Positions 1 to 8,963 of a stretch of DNA of 64,000 nt are shown piece after piece (within the stretch, counting starts at the first letter, position 1; each line of letters opens with the position of its first letter). The notes under the pieces were generated by a model. That model saw nothing but the letters and a program-made list of their open reading frames with translations. It was not told where the DNA came from and ran no database searches. The DNA is from Thiothrix caldifontis (lineage in GTDB: Bacteria; Pseudomonadota; Gammaproteobacteria; Thiotrichales; Thiotrichaceae), in assembly GCF_900107695.1 (NCBI RefSeq), contig NZ_FNQP01000012.1, positions 18,056 to 82,055 on the forward strand, read 5' to 3'. Position numbers and translations under genes: made by a program.

Positions 1-1
1 C

Positions 2-499
2 GCCTCCAGCAATGGCAGAGATTTTAATATCACTGAACTCAAACTATACGATATTTCCTCTCTACAAGGCACATACACAACCAAGAGCAAACTCAGTGGG
101 GAAATTACTTATACCGATATGCCGAGTTCAATGGTCACGTTTGCTAGCACTTATAACGCTGACTACGAAAAAACACCCTCGCTGTCTGCACTGACCGGCA
201 CTTACGCTGGGGATGCCGCAAGCTCAGAAGGCACAGCAAGTGCTATCACCAATATTTCCTCAACCGGTCAAATCATTGGTACTGACGCCTCCGGATGTAA
301 ATTCACCGGTACTGCCACTCCCCACAGTCGCGGCAATGTCTATAACGTAACCGTCACGTTCAGCAATGAAATTTGTACGAATAGTGGCACTCAAGTATCA
401 GGGGTTGCTTACTTTGACTCATCAACTCAACAGCTTTACAGCGCCGCACTAAACAGTACCCGTACTGATGGTTTCTTATTTATTGGCACAAAAGAATAA
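2..499 (+). CDS. 3' part of a hypothetical secreted or lipoprotein-like protein (5' end outside window)
   Basis: The frame is open from the first bases of the window to the stop at 497-499, so the start lies upstream. The 165 visible residues are rich in Ser, Thr, Gly and Ala with alternating beta-strand patterns, typical of an exported beta-rich domain. No membrane segment or catalytic motif is visible, and the product ends in a short hydrophobic strand (GFLFIGTKE). I do not recognise a function. An internal ATG at 119 would truncate an otherwise continuous domain and is unlikely to be the true start. The next gene is convergent. Confidence 0.6.
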   Translation, partial: ASSNGRDFNITELKLYDISSLQGTYTTKSKLSGEITYTDMPSSMVTFASTYNADYEKTPSLSALTGTYAGDAASSEGTASAITNISSTGQIIGTDASGCKFTGTATPHSRGNVYNVTVTFSNEICTNSGTQVSGVAYFDSSTQQLYSAALNSTRTDGFLFIGTKE

Positions 500-513
500 A
501 CCAACCTAATTAA

Positions 514-542
514 AGCGTTATGCGCACCGTGTGCATAACGCT
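514..542. terminator. Bidirectional hairpin between convergent genes
   Basis: The inverted repeat AGCGTTATGC / GCATAACGCT forms a 10-bp stem with a 9-nt loop, 15 nt after the stop of the partial gene and 12 nt before the 3' end of the convergent DUF2189 gene. There is no strong T-tract on the plus side, and only a short T-rich stretch on the minus side. It is probably a shared terminator. Confidence 0.5.
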
Positions 543-554
543 CAATGCACGCAT

Positions 555-1340
555 TTACCGTGTATCGACCATATCGCGGTAAGCGTGCCAACTGGCATAC
601 GAAATCAGCGGCATCGCAATAATCAGTCCAAGGCTAAACGGCAACAAACCCGCGCCAATAATCACCGCAATGGTCGCCGCCCATGCCAACATCACTTTCC
701 AATTAGCGAGGATGGCGCGAATGCTGGTATTCAATGCCGTCACCAAACTCACCTTGCGCTCCAACAACATTGGCACTGTCGCCACACCCGTCATAAATGA
801 CACCACCGCAAACAACAGCCCCACTGACATAAACGACAGCGTAAACAGCCAACCCATTTTTGACCCCAGCAATGCCGCCATAAAGCCAATATAACTGTGT
901 TGCTCCGCCACTGCCGTATCTTGCAGAAAAATATCCAGCACAATGGAGGACATCCGCAGCCACAACAACACCAACACGCCCAACATCGCCGAATACAACA
1001 GCAAATTAACCGGGTTACGTTTTAACGCCAACGTCGATTTCAAAAAGTTCACCGGATCACCGTGTTCACGCCGCAAACTTAAATCATACAACCCCAGCGC
1101 AAGGAACGGCCCCCACAACATAAATCCCGCCGCTTCCGCCATAAAAAAACCGGGGTTATTGGCAGAAAGCACACTCATCCCCATCCCCACCAAGGCAAAA
1201 ATAATGCCATACAGCAGGCTAGACCACGGATTGGCTTTAATATCTTCCGCGCCTTGGCGTAACCACTTGGGAATATTGGCAAGTTCGACCTGACGCACAG
1301 GGTACTCAGTGAACGGCTGTTCGGTACTGATGGATTGCAT
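555..1340 (-). CDS. DUF2189 family integral membrane protein
   Basis: This 261-residue protein has a polar N-terminus (about 40 residues) and about six hydrophobic helices. The early segment around PKWLRQGAEDIKANPWSSLL and the glycine-rich first helix match the DUF2189 family of inner-membrane proteins of unknown function. It lies 2 nt downstream of mrpG on the same strand and may be cotranscribed with the mrp operon. No function can be assigned from sequence. Confidence 0.75.
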   Translation of the reverse strand: MQSISTEQPFTEYPVRQVELANIPKWLRQGAEDIKANPWSSLLYGIIFALVGMGMSVLSANNPGFFMAEAAGFMLWGPFLALGLYDLSLRREHGDPVNFLKSTLALKRNPVNLLLYSAMLGVLVLLWLRMSSIVLDIFLQDTAVAEQHSYIGFMAALLGSKMGWLFTLSFMSVGLLFAVVSFMTGVATVPMLLERKVSLVTALNTSIRAILANWKVMLAWAATIAVIIGAGLLPFSLGLIIAMPLISYASWHAYRDMVDTR

Positions 1341-1342
1341 AA

Positions 1343-1714
1343 TTATTCTTTCCTCCTGAATGGAGTTCCATCATACGAATTCACCACCCCTGATTCAACC
1401 ACGGCTGAACGTGTCCGCTCCACCTGCTTCACCCGCAAATGCAACGCCGCCTTCGCCATCATGTGTGCACTCACCGGGGCAGTCATGAACAAAAACAACG
1501 TCACCAGCACTTCATGCAAGCTCACCCCATCGGTATTGAACGAAAAGTACAACGCCGAAGCCACCAACACTGACCCCACGCCAATGGTCGTCGCCTTGGT
1601 CGGCCCGTGCAGGCGCATGAAAAAGTCCGGCATTTTCGCCAGCCCCCACGAACCCACCAACGTAAAAAACGCCCCCACCAACACCAGAATCGCTAACACT
1701 GCATCCAACATCAC
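1343..1714 (-). CDS. mrpG: Na+/H+ antiporter subunit G
   Basis: A small membrane protein (123 aa) of the MnhG/PhaG family, with three hydrophobic segments and the conserved region MPDFFMRLHGPTKATTIGVG. It is the last subunit of the multi-subunit Mrp monovalent cation/proton antiporter, which exports Na+ (or K+/Li+) in exchange for H+ at the cytoplasmic membrane. It starts 1 nt after mrpF, so the two are almost certainly translationally coupled. The length is normal for the family; the C-terminal tail after residue 95 is polar and divergent. Confidence 0.9.
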   Translation of the reverse strand: MMLDAVLAILVLVGAFFTLVGSWGLAKMPDFFMRLHGPTKATTIGVGSVLVASALYFSFNTDGVSLHEVLVTLFLFMTAPVSAHMMAKAALHLRVKQVERTRSAVVESGVVNSYDGTPFRRKE

Positions 1715-1715
1715 C

Positions 1716-1991
1716 CTACTCCATAATATCGCCGCGCAGCAAATACTTGCTCAGCGCAATCGTGCCCACAAACCCCATCACCGCAATCAGCAAGGCTGCC
1801 TCGAAATACAGCGCACTGCCTTGCAGCAAGCCGAACAACACCAGCAAGGCAATCGTGTTCAGGTACAGCGTATCCAGTGCCAAAATCCGGTCAGGCACAT
1901 CCGGCCCCACCAGCAAGCGGTACAGGCTCAATAACAACGCCAACGACACCATACCGAATGCCCAAGGCAACACCATATTCAACATTCGCAT
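1716..1991 (-). CDS. mrpF: Na+/H+ antiporter subunit F
   Basis: This 91-residue protein with three transmembrane helices carries the MnhF/PhaF signature RLLVGPDVPDRILALDTLYLN, including the conserved Asp residues. It is a component of the Mrp antiporter membrane complex. It overlaps the 3' end of mrpE by 13 nt, consistent with a tightly coupled operon. Confidence 0.92.
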   Translation of the reverse strand: MRMLNMVLPWAFGMVSLALLLSLYRLLVGPDVPDRILALDTLYLNTIALLVLFGLLQGSALYFEAALLIAVMGFVGTIALSKYLLRGDIME

Positions 1992-2479
1992 AACACCTCT
2001 ATCAATGGTTGTTCGTAACGCTGCTTCATTTCCCGAATGCTCGCCTCCACATCCGTCACATGCAACGCATGGATCAGCAATTGCCGCCGGTCAGCCGACA
2101 CCTCACACGAAACCGTCCCCGGTGTCAGCGAAATCGTATTCGCCAGCAAACTCACACCCAACGGCGAACGGATGTCCAGTTCCAGCAGCATAAACGCAGG
2201 CTGGAGCTTGCGGGTAGAACCCAGAATCAACGCTGCCACATTCAGGTTCGCGACCACAATATCCCACAACACCACCGCCAGAAATTTCAGCAATACCCAC
2301 GGACGCTGCACACACACCCGTTCCGGCCAAAATCCCACCGTCAAAAACGGAATCAGCAACGCCAGACCCGCGCCCAGCACCACATGCCCCATTGCCACGG
2401 TATTGTTCAACAACAACCAGATCAACAACAGGAGAACGCTCAACAACGGATGCGGCAACAATCGTTTCAACATGCTCAT
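1979..2479 (-). CDS. mrpE: Na+/H+ antiporter subunit E
   Basis: A 166-residue MnhE family protein with two or three N-terminal hydrophobic helices, followed by a soluble domain containing the family region NTISLTPGTVSCEVSADRR. MrpE belongs to the smaller membrane arm of the Mrp complex. The ATG overlaps the mrpD stop (ATGA), and the 3' end overlaps mrpF. Confidence 0.92.
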   Translation of the reverse strand: MSMLKRLLPHPLLSVLLLLIWLLLNNTVAMGHVVLGAGLALLIPFLTVGFWPERVCVQRPWVLLKFLAVVLWDIVVANLNVAALILGSTRKLQPAFMLLELDIRSPLGVSLLANTISLTPGTVSCEVSADRRQLLIHALHVTDVEASIREMKQRYEQPLIEVLCEC

Positions 2480-4011
2480 TTACCTCCCACCGCAGGGTCG
2501 AATACCGCCGCACGATACCCCACCACATCCAGGGTTTGTGCCGCCACTTGCTGCATGATTTCAGCCACCGGATGCGCCAACACCACCAGCAAGGGCACCG
2601 CAGCCAACAACCACAACACCGCCGTCAGACTCAGCCCAAATGCCGGAATCTGTGTCGGCAATACCGGGTCAGCCGCATCAGGCCGATCTTTCACCTTGTA
2701 AAACAGCACCGAACCACTACGCGCCAACGCAATTAACAATAAAGCACTGCTAATCAAGACCGTTGCCAACACCGCCCAACGCCACGGGTGTTCCAATGCC
2801 GCCTGCAAAATCCACAACTTGCCAAAAAACCCCGACAACGGCGGCAAACCCAAGGCCGCCACCGCCGCCAACATAAACAAACCACCCAGCAAGGCATGGT
2901 GCGGCAAGCGCATACCGGGGTCAAAACGGTCGGCATACGTCCCGCGCCCGCGCACAATTACATCTGCCAGCAAAAACAAACCGCCCGCCAGCAAAGTCGA
3001 ATGCACCAGATAATACAAAGCCGCCGCCAGCCCCGCTTCGGAATGCAAGCCCACGGCAATCAGCAACATTGCCACCGAAGCCAGCACCAAATATGCCACC
3101 TGAAAGCGCAAGCGAAACGCCGCCAGCACGCCCAACGCCGCCAATACCAAGGTGATCAGCCCCAAACCCAGCAACCACGGCGCATAGAAATACGCCAGAT
3201 TTCCGGCATCCACCCCAAACACCGTGCCATGCACCCGAATAATCGCGTATACCCCCACCTTGGTCATAATCGCAAACAAGGCCGCCACCGGGGCAGAAGT
3301 CCTTGCATACGCCGCAGGCAACCACAAATACAGCGGAAACATTGCCGCCTTCAGCCCAAACACCAGCAACAGCAACAAACCCGCCGCCATCACCAGCCCT
3401 TCACGCTCCGCCGGTAATGCCGCCACTTTCGCCGCCATATCCGCAATATTCAGCGTGCCCAATGCGCCGTACAACGCCCCCAGCGCAAACAGGAACACCG
3501 TCGAACCGACCAGATTCACCACCACATAATGCAGCCCCGCCACGGTGCGCTGCTTGCCGCCGCCATGCAGCAACAAGCTGTAAGAAGCCAGCAACAACAC
3601 CTCAAAGAACACGAACAGGTTAAACGCATCTCCGGTCAGGAATGCCCCATTCAAGCCAAACAACTGCATCTGGAACAACACATGGAAATGGCTACCTTGC
3701 GCATCAATCTCGGTGACAATCGCATACCACAACGCCCCGACTGCCAGTATTGCCGTCACCAACAGCATCAACGCCGCAAGCTGATCAAACACCAAGGTAA
3801 TGCCGAATGGCGCAGGCCAATTACCCAGCGCATACACCTGCCGCTGCCCCGCCAGCGAGGCATCAAACAACCACACCGCCAGCATTAGCAAGGCAAACGC
3901 GGCGACAAAACCCACCATGCGTTGCACCTGCAAACCCAACGGACGCAGTAACAACAAGAGGATTCCCGCCAGTAGCGGCAACAGGATTGGGAGGATTGGC
4001 AAGTGCATCAT
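2476..4011 (-). CDS. mrpD: Na+/H+ antiporter subunit D
   Basis: At 511 residues with about 14 transmembrane helices, this is the NuoM/NuoN-like proton-translocating subunit of the Mrp complex. The conserved membrane Glu region (NLFVFFEVLLLASYSLLL) and the Lys-containing helices (FGLKAAMFPLYLWLPAAY; FAIMTKVGVYAIIR) typical of complex-I-like antiporters are visible. It starts by an ATGA overlap with the end of mrpC. That end consists of an inserted palindromic element, yet the coupling junction is preserved. Confidence 0.93.
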   Translation of the reverse strand: MMHLPILPILLPLLAGILLLLLRPLGLQVQRMVGFVAAFALLMLAVWLFDASLAGQRQVYALGNWPAPFGITLVFDQLAALMLLVTAILAVGALWYAIVTEIDAQGSHFHVLFQMQLFGLNGAFLTGDAFNLFVFFEVLLLASYSLLLHGGGKQRTVAGLHYVVVNLVGSTVFLFALGALYGALGTLNIADMAAKVAALPAEREGLVMAAGLLLLLVFGLKAAMFPLYLWLPAAYARTSAPVAALFAIMTKVGVYAIIRVHGTVFGVDAGNLAYFYAPWLLGLGLITLVLAALGVLAAFRLRFQVAYLVLASVAMLLIAVGLHSEAGLAAALYYLVHSTLLAGGLFLLADVIVRGRGTYADRFDPGMRLPHHALLGGLFMLAAVAALGLPPLSGFFGKLWILQAALEHPWRWAVLATVLISSALLLIALARSGSVLFYKVKDRPDAADPVLPTQIPAFGLSLTAVLWLLAAVPLLVVLAHPVAEIMQQVAAQTLDVVGYRAAVFDPAVGGK

Positions 4012-4436
4012 GGTGATTCCCCCTCACCCCCCAGCCCCCTCTCCCTCAAGGGGCGAGGGGGAGCAAGAGATCCTCTTAGCCCCTCTCCCCTTGAGGGAGA
4101 GGGGTTGGGGTGAGGGGTTCTTCCATCCACATGATCACTGCCCGTTTCCCCCCGCGCTTTCAACGCCAGCACGATGGCAAACGCCGTCATGCCGAAAGCA
4201 ATCACAATCGCCGTCAGCACCAGTGCTTGCGGCAATGGGTCGGCATATCCCGCTGCATCCGGGCGCACAATCGCAGGCACACCAATGGCCAGCCGCCCCA
4301 TCGCAAACAGGAACAAATTGGTGGCATACGACAACAAGGTCAGCCCCATCACCACCGGAAAAGTACTGGCACGCAACACCAGATATACCCCGCAAGCCAC
4401 CAGCACCCCGATACTCAAGGCAATCAGCAATTCCAT
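4008..4436 (-). CDS. mrpC: Na+/H+ antiporter subunit C with repeat-derived C-terminus
   Basis: Residues 1-105 are a normal NuoK-like MrpC with three transmembrane helices (VMGLTLLSYATNLFLFAMGR; LPQALVLTAIVIAFGMTAFA). The remaining roughly 33 residues are translated from a 99-bp palindromic element (4019-4117) and are rich in Pro, Arg, Gly and Glu. They have no resemblance to MrpC tails. The reading frame stays open through the element and ends in the ATGA overlap with mrpD. The start overlaps mrpA's stop. The insert presumably forms a dispensable cytoplasmic tail. Confidence 0.9.
   Translation of the reverse strand: MELLIALSIGVLVACGVYLVLRASTFPVVMGLTLLSYATNLFLFAMGRLAIGVPAIVRPDAAGYADPLPQALVLTAIVIAFGMTAFAIVLALKARGETGSDHVDGRTPHPNPSPSRGEGLRGSLAPPRPLRERGLGGEGESP
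4019..4117. repeat. 99-bp palindromic element inside mrpC
   Basis: Two long arms in inverted orientation (C-rich left arm beginning CCCCCTCACCCCCCAG and right arm ending GGGTTGGGGTGAGGGG, each containing CCCTCAAGGGG or its complement) flank a short centre. The length is 99 nt, a multiple of three, so mrpC stays in frame. It is similar in design to the elements at 31560, 38521 and 56230. Confidence 0.85.
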
Positions 4437-7258
4437 TACACCTCTCCTTGCAGCACAGGTGTGGGCGCATCCAGCCGGTTCAGCTTGCCCAGTTCCACCA
4501 GAATCATTACCGTTGCCCCCACGACCACCAAAAACACGCCCATGTCAAAGAACATCGCACTCGCCAGCTCAAAATCGCCCACCACCGGCCAATGCACATG
4601 CGTATGTGCCGAGGTGAGGAACGGATACCCCAACGCCATCGCCACCATCCCCGTGCCTGCTGCCACCAGCAAACCCGCCGCCAGCCACGAATGCATGTCA
4701 GAACGAATCCGTTGCGCCGTCCAGCCAATCCCATTCGCCAAGTTCTGCAACACAATTGCCAAGGCCGCGATCAACCCGGCAATAAACCCGCCACCCGGCA
4801 AGTTGTGTCCGCGCAGGAATACAAACACCGCCACCATCAACATCAGCGGGAACAACACCCGACTAAACGTTTGCAAAATAAACGGATTCGCCTCCAACGC
4901 CCAAGCGCGTCCACTGCTATCTTCCGCAGGCGCATACAATTTAATTTGCTGCAACAAAGCAAAAATCCCCAAGCCCGCCAGTGCCAGCACCGCGATTTCA
5001 CCCATGGTGTCAAAACCCCGAAAATCCACCAGAATCACATTCACCACATTCGCACCACCACCGCCCGGCACACTTTGCGTCACAAAATAATCCGCCAGTG
5101 TTGCTGTCTCACGAGTCATCACAGCCAACGCCAATACCGCCGCCCCCAAACCCAGCAAGCCAGCCAAAATACCATCACGCCATTTGCGCCACACCGCACT
5201 GGTGCGCGGGGTATATTGCGGCAGGAAATACAAGGCCAGCATCAACAACACAATCGTGACAATTTCCACCGACAATTGCGTCAAGGCCAAATCCGGCGCG
5301 GAAAATTTCACAAATGCCAGCGACACCACCAATCCGACTGCCCCCAATACCACCAGCGCAATCAAGCGCTCCCGATGCAATACCACACTCAATAAACTGG
5401 CAAGAATCAAGGTTGCCCCCACCGCGAGGCTTACCGCATCCAGTGGCAACAATACCCGTTCGCCCAACAAGGGCGCAGCACTCGACAAGAAACCCGCAGT
5501 TCCCATCAGCAAGGTAAAACCTAACACCCAGAACAACATATCCTGCAACGACCCCCGGTCAAACCCACGGGTCACGCCACGCGCCACCTGCAACAGCTTG
5601 TCGATTTTCCAGTCATACAAATGCCGCAATTGCTGACCACGCACCCGTGATTCATACCACGCAAACAGCGGCTTACGCACCGCATACACCGCAATCCCGC
5701 CCACCAGCGCGATAAAACTCATCAGCAACGGCTCGTTAAACCCATGCCAAATCGCCAGACTGTATTCGGGCGGAACGCCTTGCAATGTTCCCTGCACCGC
5801 CACTGCCAGCAATGGCGCGACCGTAAACATCGGCAACATTCCCACCGCAATACATAACACCACCAGCACATCCACCGGAATCCGCATAAACGGCGGCGGC
5901 TCATGCGGCATTTTCGGCAAATTCACCGGCTCACCGTTGAAAAACACGTCATGGATAAAGCGCAGCGAATACGCCACCGAAAACACCCCGGCCAGCGTTG
6001 CCATCACCGGAATCGCCTGCCCCCACAACGATTCTCCGGAAGCCACCACCGCCTGATCGAAGAACATTTCCTTACTCAAAAAACCGTTCAGCAACGGCAC
6101 ACCCGCCATTGCCGCCGCCGCAATCATCGCCAACACCGCCGTATGCGGCATGTATTTCAGCAAGCCATTAATGCGGCGCATATCCCGCGTGCCGGTTTCA
6201 TGGTCAATAATCCCCGCCACCATGAACAGCGAAGCCTTGAAGGTGGCGTGATTGATAATGTGGAACAGTGCCGCCACCGCCGCCAGTTCTGTACCCAGCC
6301 CAAACAGCAGCGTGATCAGCCCCAGATGGCTAATGGTCGAATACGCCAGCAAGCCTTTCAGATCGTGCTGGAACAAAGCCACGAATGCCCCCACCAGCAA
6401 GGTAATCATCCCTACCGTGCCGATCAGCCACGACCATTCCGGCGTACCCGCCAGCACCGGAAAAAACCGCGCCAACAGGAAAATCCCCGCCTTCACCATC
6501 GTGGCGGAGTGTAAGTAAGCGGAAACGGGGGTCGGTGCTGACATCGCATTCGGCAGCCAGAAATGGAACGGAAATTGCGCCGATTTGGTAAACACCCCAA
6601 TCGCAATTAACACCAAAGTCGGCAAATACAGCGCATGGGCACGGATTTGTTCACCCGCCAGCAACACATCCGACAAGTTATAACTGCCTACCATCTGCCC
6701 CAGCAGCAAAATTCCCGCCAACAATGCCAATCCGCCACCGCCGGTGATGGCCAACGCCATCCGCGCCCCTTGCCGAGCATCCTCCCGGTGTTGCCAGTAA
6801 CTAATCAGCATAAAGGAACTCAGCGAGGTCAACTCCCAGAACACCATCAATTGCAGCAGGTTTTCCGACAATACCACGCCCAGCATCGACCCCATAAAGG
6901 TCAGCATGTAGGCAAAAAACCGCCCCATTGAATCTTTGGCTGAGAGGTAATAACGGGCGTAGAGGATGACCAATAAGCCAATGACAAGGATCATCAGGGC
7001 AAACAATGCGCCCAAACCATCCAGGCGGAAGGCGAAATCCAGCCCAATGGCAGGCATCCACACCCAAGACTGGATAAGGGTTTCGCCCGCAAACACAGCG
7101 ATCAATGCAGGGTACAATACCCCCAACGCCAGCAAAGTCGTGATTCCCGCCAGCCATGCCGCTGCCACCCGATGAAAATGCGCAGCCCATGCCACCACTG
7201 CCGCCCCCACAAAAGGCAGCAATACCGCTAAGGGCAGATTAATTGTTGAAACATCCAT
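4436..7258 (-). CDS. mrpA: Na+/H+ antiporter subunit A fused to MrpB domain
   Basis: This large membrane protein (940 aa) has an N-terminal NuoL-like antiporter module (conserved QLMVFWELTSLSSFMLISYW and FTKSAQFPFHFWLPNAM regions), a central MrpA extension, and a C-terminal MnhB domain (from about residue 800, containing RGHNLPGGGFIAGLIAA). It therefore corresponds to MrpA plus MrpB in one chain, as in six-subunit Mrp systems, and no separate mrpB is present. It is first in a minus-strand operon A(B)-C-D-E-F-G. About 130 bp of upstream non-coding DNA should hold the promoter. Confidence 0.94.
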   Translation of the reverse strand: MDVSTINLPLAVLLPFVGAAVVAWAAHFHRVAAAWLAGITTLLALGVLYPALIAVFAGETLIQSWVWMPAIGLDFAFRLDGLGALFALMILVIGLLVILYARYYLSAKDSMGRFFAYMLTFMGSMLGVVLSENLLQLMVFWELTSLSSFMLISYWQHREDARQGARMALAITGGGGLALLAGILLLGQMVGSYNLSDVLLAGEQIRAHALYLPTLVLIAIGVFTKSAQFPFHFWLPNAMSAPTPVSAYLHSATMVKAGIFLLARFFPVLAGTPEWSWLIGTVGMITLLVGAFVALFQHDLKGLLAYSTISHLGLITLLFGLGTELAAVAALFHIINHATFKASLFMVAGIIDHETGTRDMRRINGLLKYMPHTAVLAMIAAAAMAGVPLLNGFLSKEMFFDQAVVASGESLWGQAIPVMATLAGVFSVAYSLRFIHDVFFNGEPVNLPKMPHEPPPFMRIPVDVLVVLCIAVGMLPMFTVAPLLAVAVQGTLQGVPPEYSLAIWHGFNEPLLMSFIALVGGIAVYAVRKPLFAWYESRVRGQQLRHLYDWKIDKLLQVARGVTRGFDRGSLQDMLFWVLGFTLLMGTAGFLSSAAPLLGERVLLPLDAVSLAVGATLILASLLSVVLHRERLIALVVLGAVGLVVSLAFVKFSAPDLALTQLSVEIVTIVLLMLALYFLPQYTPRTSAVWRKWRDGILAGLLGLGAAVLALAVMTRETATLADYFVTQSVPGGGGANVVNVILVDFRGFDTMGEIAVLALAGLGIFALLQQIKLYAPAEDSSGRAWALEANPFILQTFSRVLFPLMLMVAVFVFLRGHNLPGGGFIAGLIAALAIVLQNLANGIGWTAQRIRSDMHSWLAAGLLVAAGTGMVAMALGYPFLTSAHTHVHWPVVGDFELASAMFFDMGVFLVVVGATVMILVELGKLNRLDAPTPVLQGEV

Positions 7259-7387
7259 TCAGCACCATTGCAACAAAGCCGGGTCGCTTCCGGCGGTGCC
7301 TTGATTCTACCCTAACAAAACCATGAAGTGCTGATTACGTCACGCTGGCGGGGTTAATGTGATACTGATCCCGCTCACCTAATGTGC

Positions 7388-7750
7388 TTAAAAGCGGTAT
7401 TGCCATTCCACCCGATCGCGCTTCAGCCGCCAGCGTGCTTTGGCATTGGAACGACCATTCGCAAACACTTTATCAGACAAGTTATCAAACACATTCTCGC
7501 GCACATTTTCACTGAGGCGGAAATCACGCCGCACCACCGCATCACAATCCTGCATCAGCAAATAGCTATTCGTGCACTGGCGTTGCTGCAACTGCATATC
7601 ATTGGTACGCAACGCAAACGGTTTGGTAATCGAATGGATAGATTCATAAGACAGCGGCGCAGATGCCGTGCCACAAGCAGTGAGATTCAACAGCATCCCC
7701 GTCATCAGTAAGCCTTTTACTGCTGTCGCTCTCGTTGTAGTCTTCATCAT
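7388..7750 (-). CDS. Hypothetical small lipoprotein
   Basis: The product is 120 residues. The N-terminus has basic residues, a hydrophobic stretch and a lipobox-like LTAC with Cys at about position 26, predicting a lipid-anchored protein. The mature part is polar, with a few Cys residues (QCTN, QDCD) and an aromatic C-terminus (VEWQYRF). I do not recognise a family. It stands alone on the minus strand between mrpA and zapE. Confidence 0.6.
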   Translation of the reverse strand: MMKTTTRATAVKGLLMTGMLLNLTACGTASAPLSYESIHSITKPFALRTNDMQLQQRQCTNSYLLMQDCDAVVRRDFRLSENVRENVFDNLSDKVFANGRSNAKARWRLKRDRVEWQYRF

Positions 7751-7824
7751 AAATACCTCGCATTTTGAGGTATTTTACCCATGACACTCCAAAATGGCTA
7801 TTTTTTATTCATAGATATTATTAG

Positions 7825-8949
7825 TTAATGCATCACTTGCCCGTTTAAACGCACTGACTGATAGTCGTCACCTTGCATCTCATTCAAACGACTCAACGCC
7901 CGCTGAAACTCAAAGCGCAATTTCTCCCCTTGATACAGATTATCCAGCGCAATCGTCGTGGAAAAAATGAACTGCACCTGCCGGTCATACAACTCGTCAA
8001 TCAGATTCAGGAAACGCCTCGCTGCCGATTCGTGTTCTTCGGTCAACACATGCAAACCCGATAACACAATGTAATCAAAGCGTTCTGCCAACTCAATATA
8101 ATCGCGGGTAGAACGCGCCGTTTCACACAAGGTCTTGAAATCAAACCACACAATGTTTTCAGACAAGCGATGTGTCGGCAAACAACGCCCTTGCACCTCA
8201 ATATCCTGCCCGACCTCAATGGCACCGCTGGCGAGTTCTGCGAAACATTTTTCCAGCTCGTGTTCCACCAACACCGCATCGTCGTCTTCCAAAAAGCTAT
8301 CTTGGCTGACGTGTTTCAACATGCGGTAGTCAATCTGGTTATCCAACTCCACCACGTGCGTATGCTTTTTCAGTAACGCAATCGCAGGCAAAAAACGTTC
8401 GCGCTGCAAACCGTTTAAATACAAATCATCCGGCGGGCGGTTAGAAGTCGTCACCAAGGTAATACCGTGTTTGCACATCGCATCCAGCAAACCGTGCAGC
8501 AACATCGCATCCACAATATCCATGACGTGAAATTCGTCGATGCACAACAGGCGCACTTCTTGTGCCAATTGCGCCGCCAATGCCTCCAATGGGCTACGAT
8601 GGTGCGCCAGCCGTTTCAGTTCCTCATGAATGAAGAACATGAAATGGTGGTAATGCATCCGCCGTTTTTCCGTCAGCGGCAGACGTGAATAAAACATATC
8701 CATCAACCACGTCTTGCCACGCCCGACGCCACCCCACAGGTAAGCGCCGCGCACTGGCTCGATCACCACATTATGCCGCTTGGAAAACACCGCCAACAAA
8801 CCCCGCGAACGTGCCACGCGGGCAGTTTCACGCGGTTTGAGCAAGCCATTCCACACCTCTTGCAAGACCTTGAGACCTTCGAGTTGGGCGGGATCGTGTT
8901 GGATCGCACCCTCCTTGATGGCGTCGTGGTAATGCTTCAATAGCGGCAT
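7825..8949 (-). CDS. zapE: Cell division protein ZapE (AFG1-like ATPase)
   Basis: An AFG1/ZapE family P-loop ATPase (374 aa) with Walker A GGVGRGKT in the N-terminal third, Walker B LLCIDEFHVMD and the sensor-like region LVTTSNRPPDDLY. ZapE is known as an ATPase associated with the divisome and Z-ring in proteobacteria. I chose the ATG at 8949 because GAAGGA lies just upstream. An in-frame ATG at 8967 overlaps the sucA stop and would add six residues. It is likely cotranscribed with sucA. Confidence 0.88.
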   Translation of the reverse strand: MPLLKHYHDAIKEGAIQHDPAQLEGLKVLQEVWNGLLKPRETARVARSRGLLAVFSKRHNVVIEPVRGAYLWGGVGRGKTWLMDMFYSRLPLTEKRRMHYHHFMFFIHEELKRLAHHRSPLEALAAQLAQEVRLLCIDEFHVMDIVDAMLLHGLLDAMCKHGITLVTTSNRPPDDLYLNGLQRERFLPAIALLKKHTHVVELDNQIDYRMLKHVSQDSFLEDDDAVLVEHELEKCFAELASGAIEVGQDIEVQGRCLPTHRLSENIVWFDFKTLCETARSTRDYIELAERFDYIVLSGLHVLTEEHESAARRFLNLIDELYDRQVQFIFSTTIALDNLYQGEKLRFEFQRALSRLNEMQGDDYQSVRLNGQVMH

Positions 8950-8963
8950 AACGTTTCCTTCTT

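Noticed and set aside
3800..5395. A 531-codon plus-strand open frame opposite mrpA/mrpC/mrpD
   Set aside because: It is antisense to strongly conserved mrp genes; its composition (His/Gln/Arg/Pro-rich, no domains) is that of a shadow of G/C-rich codons.
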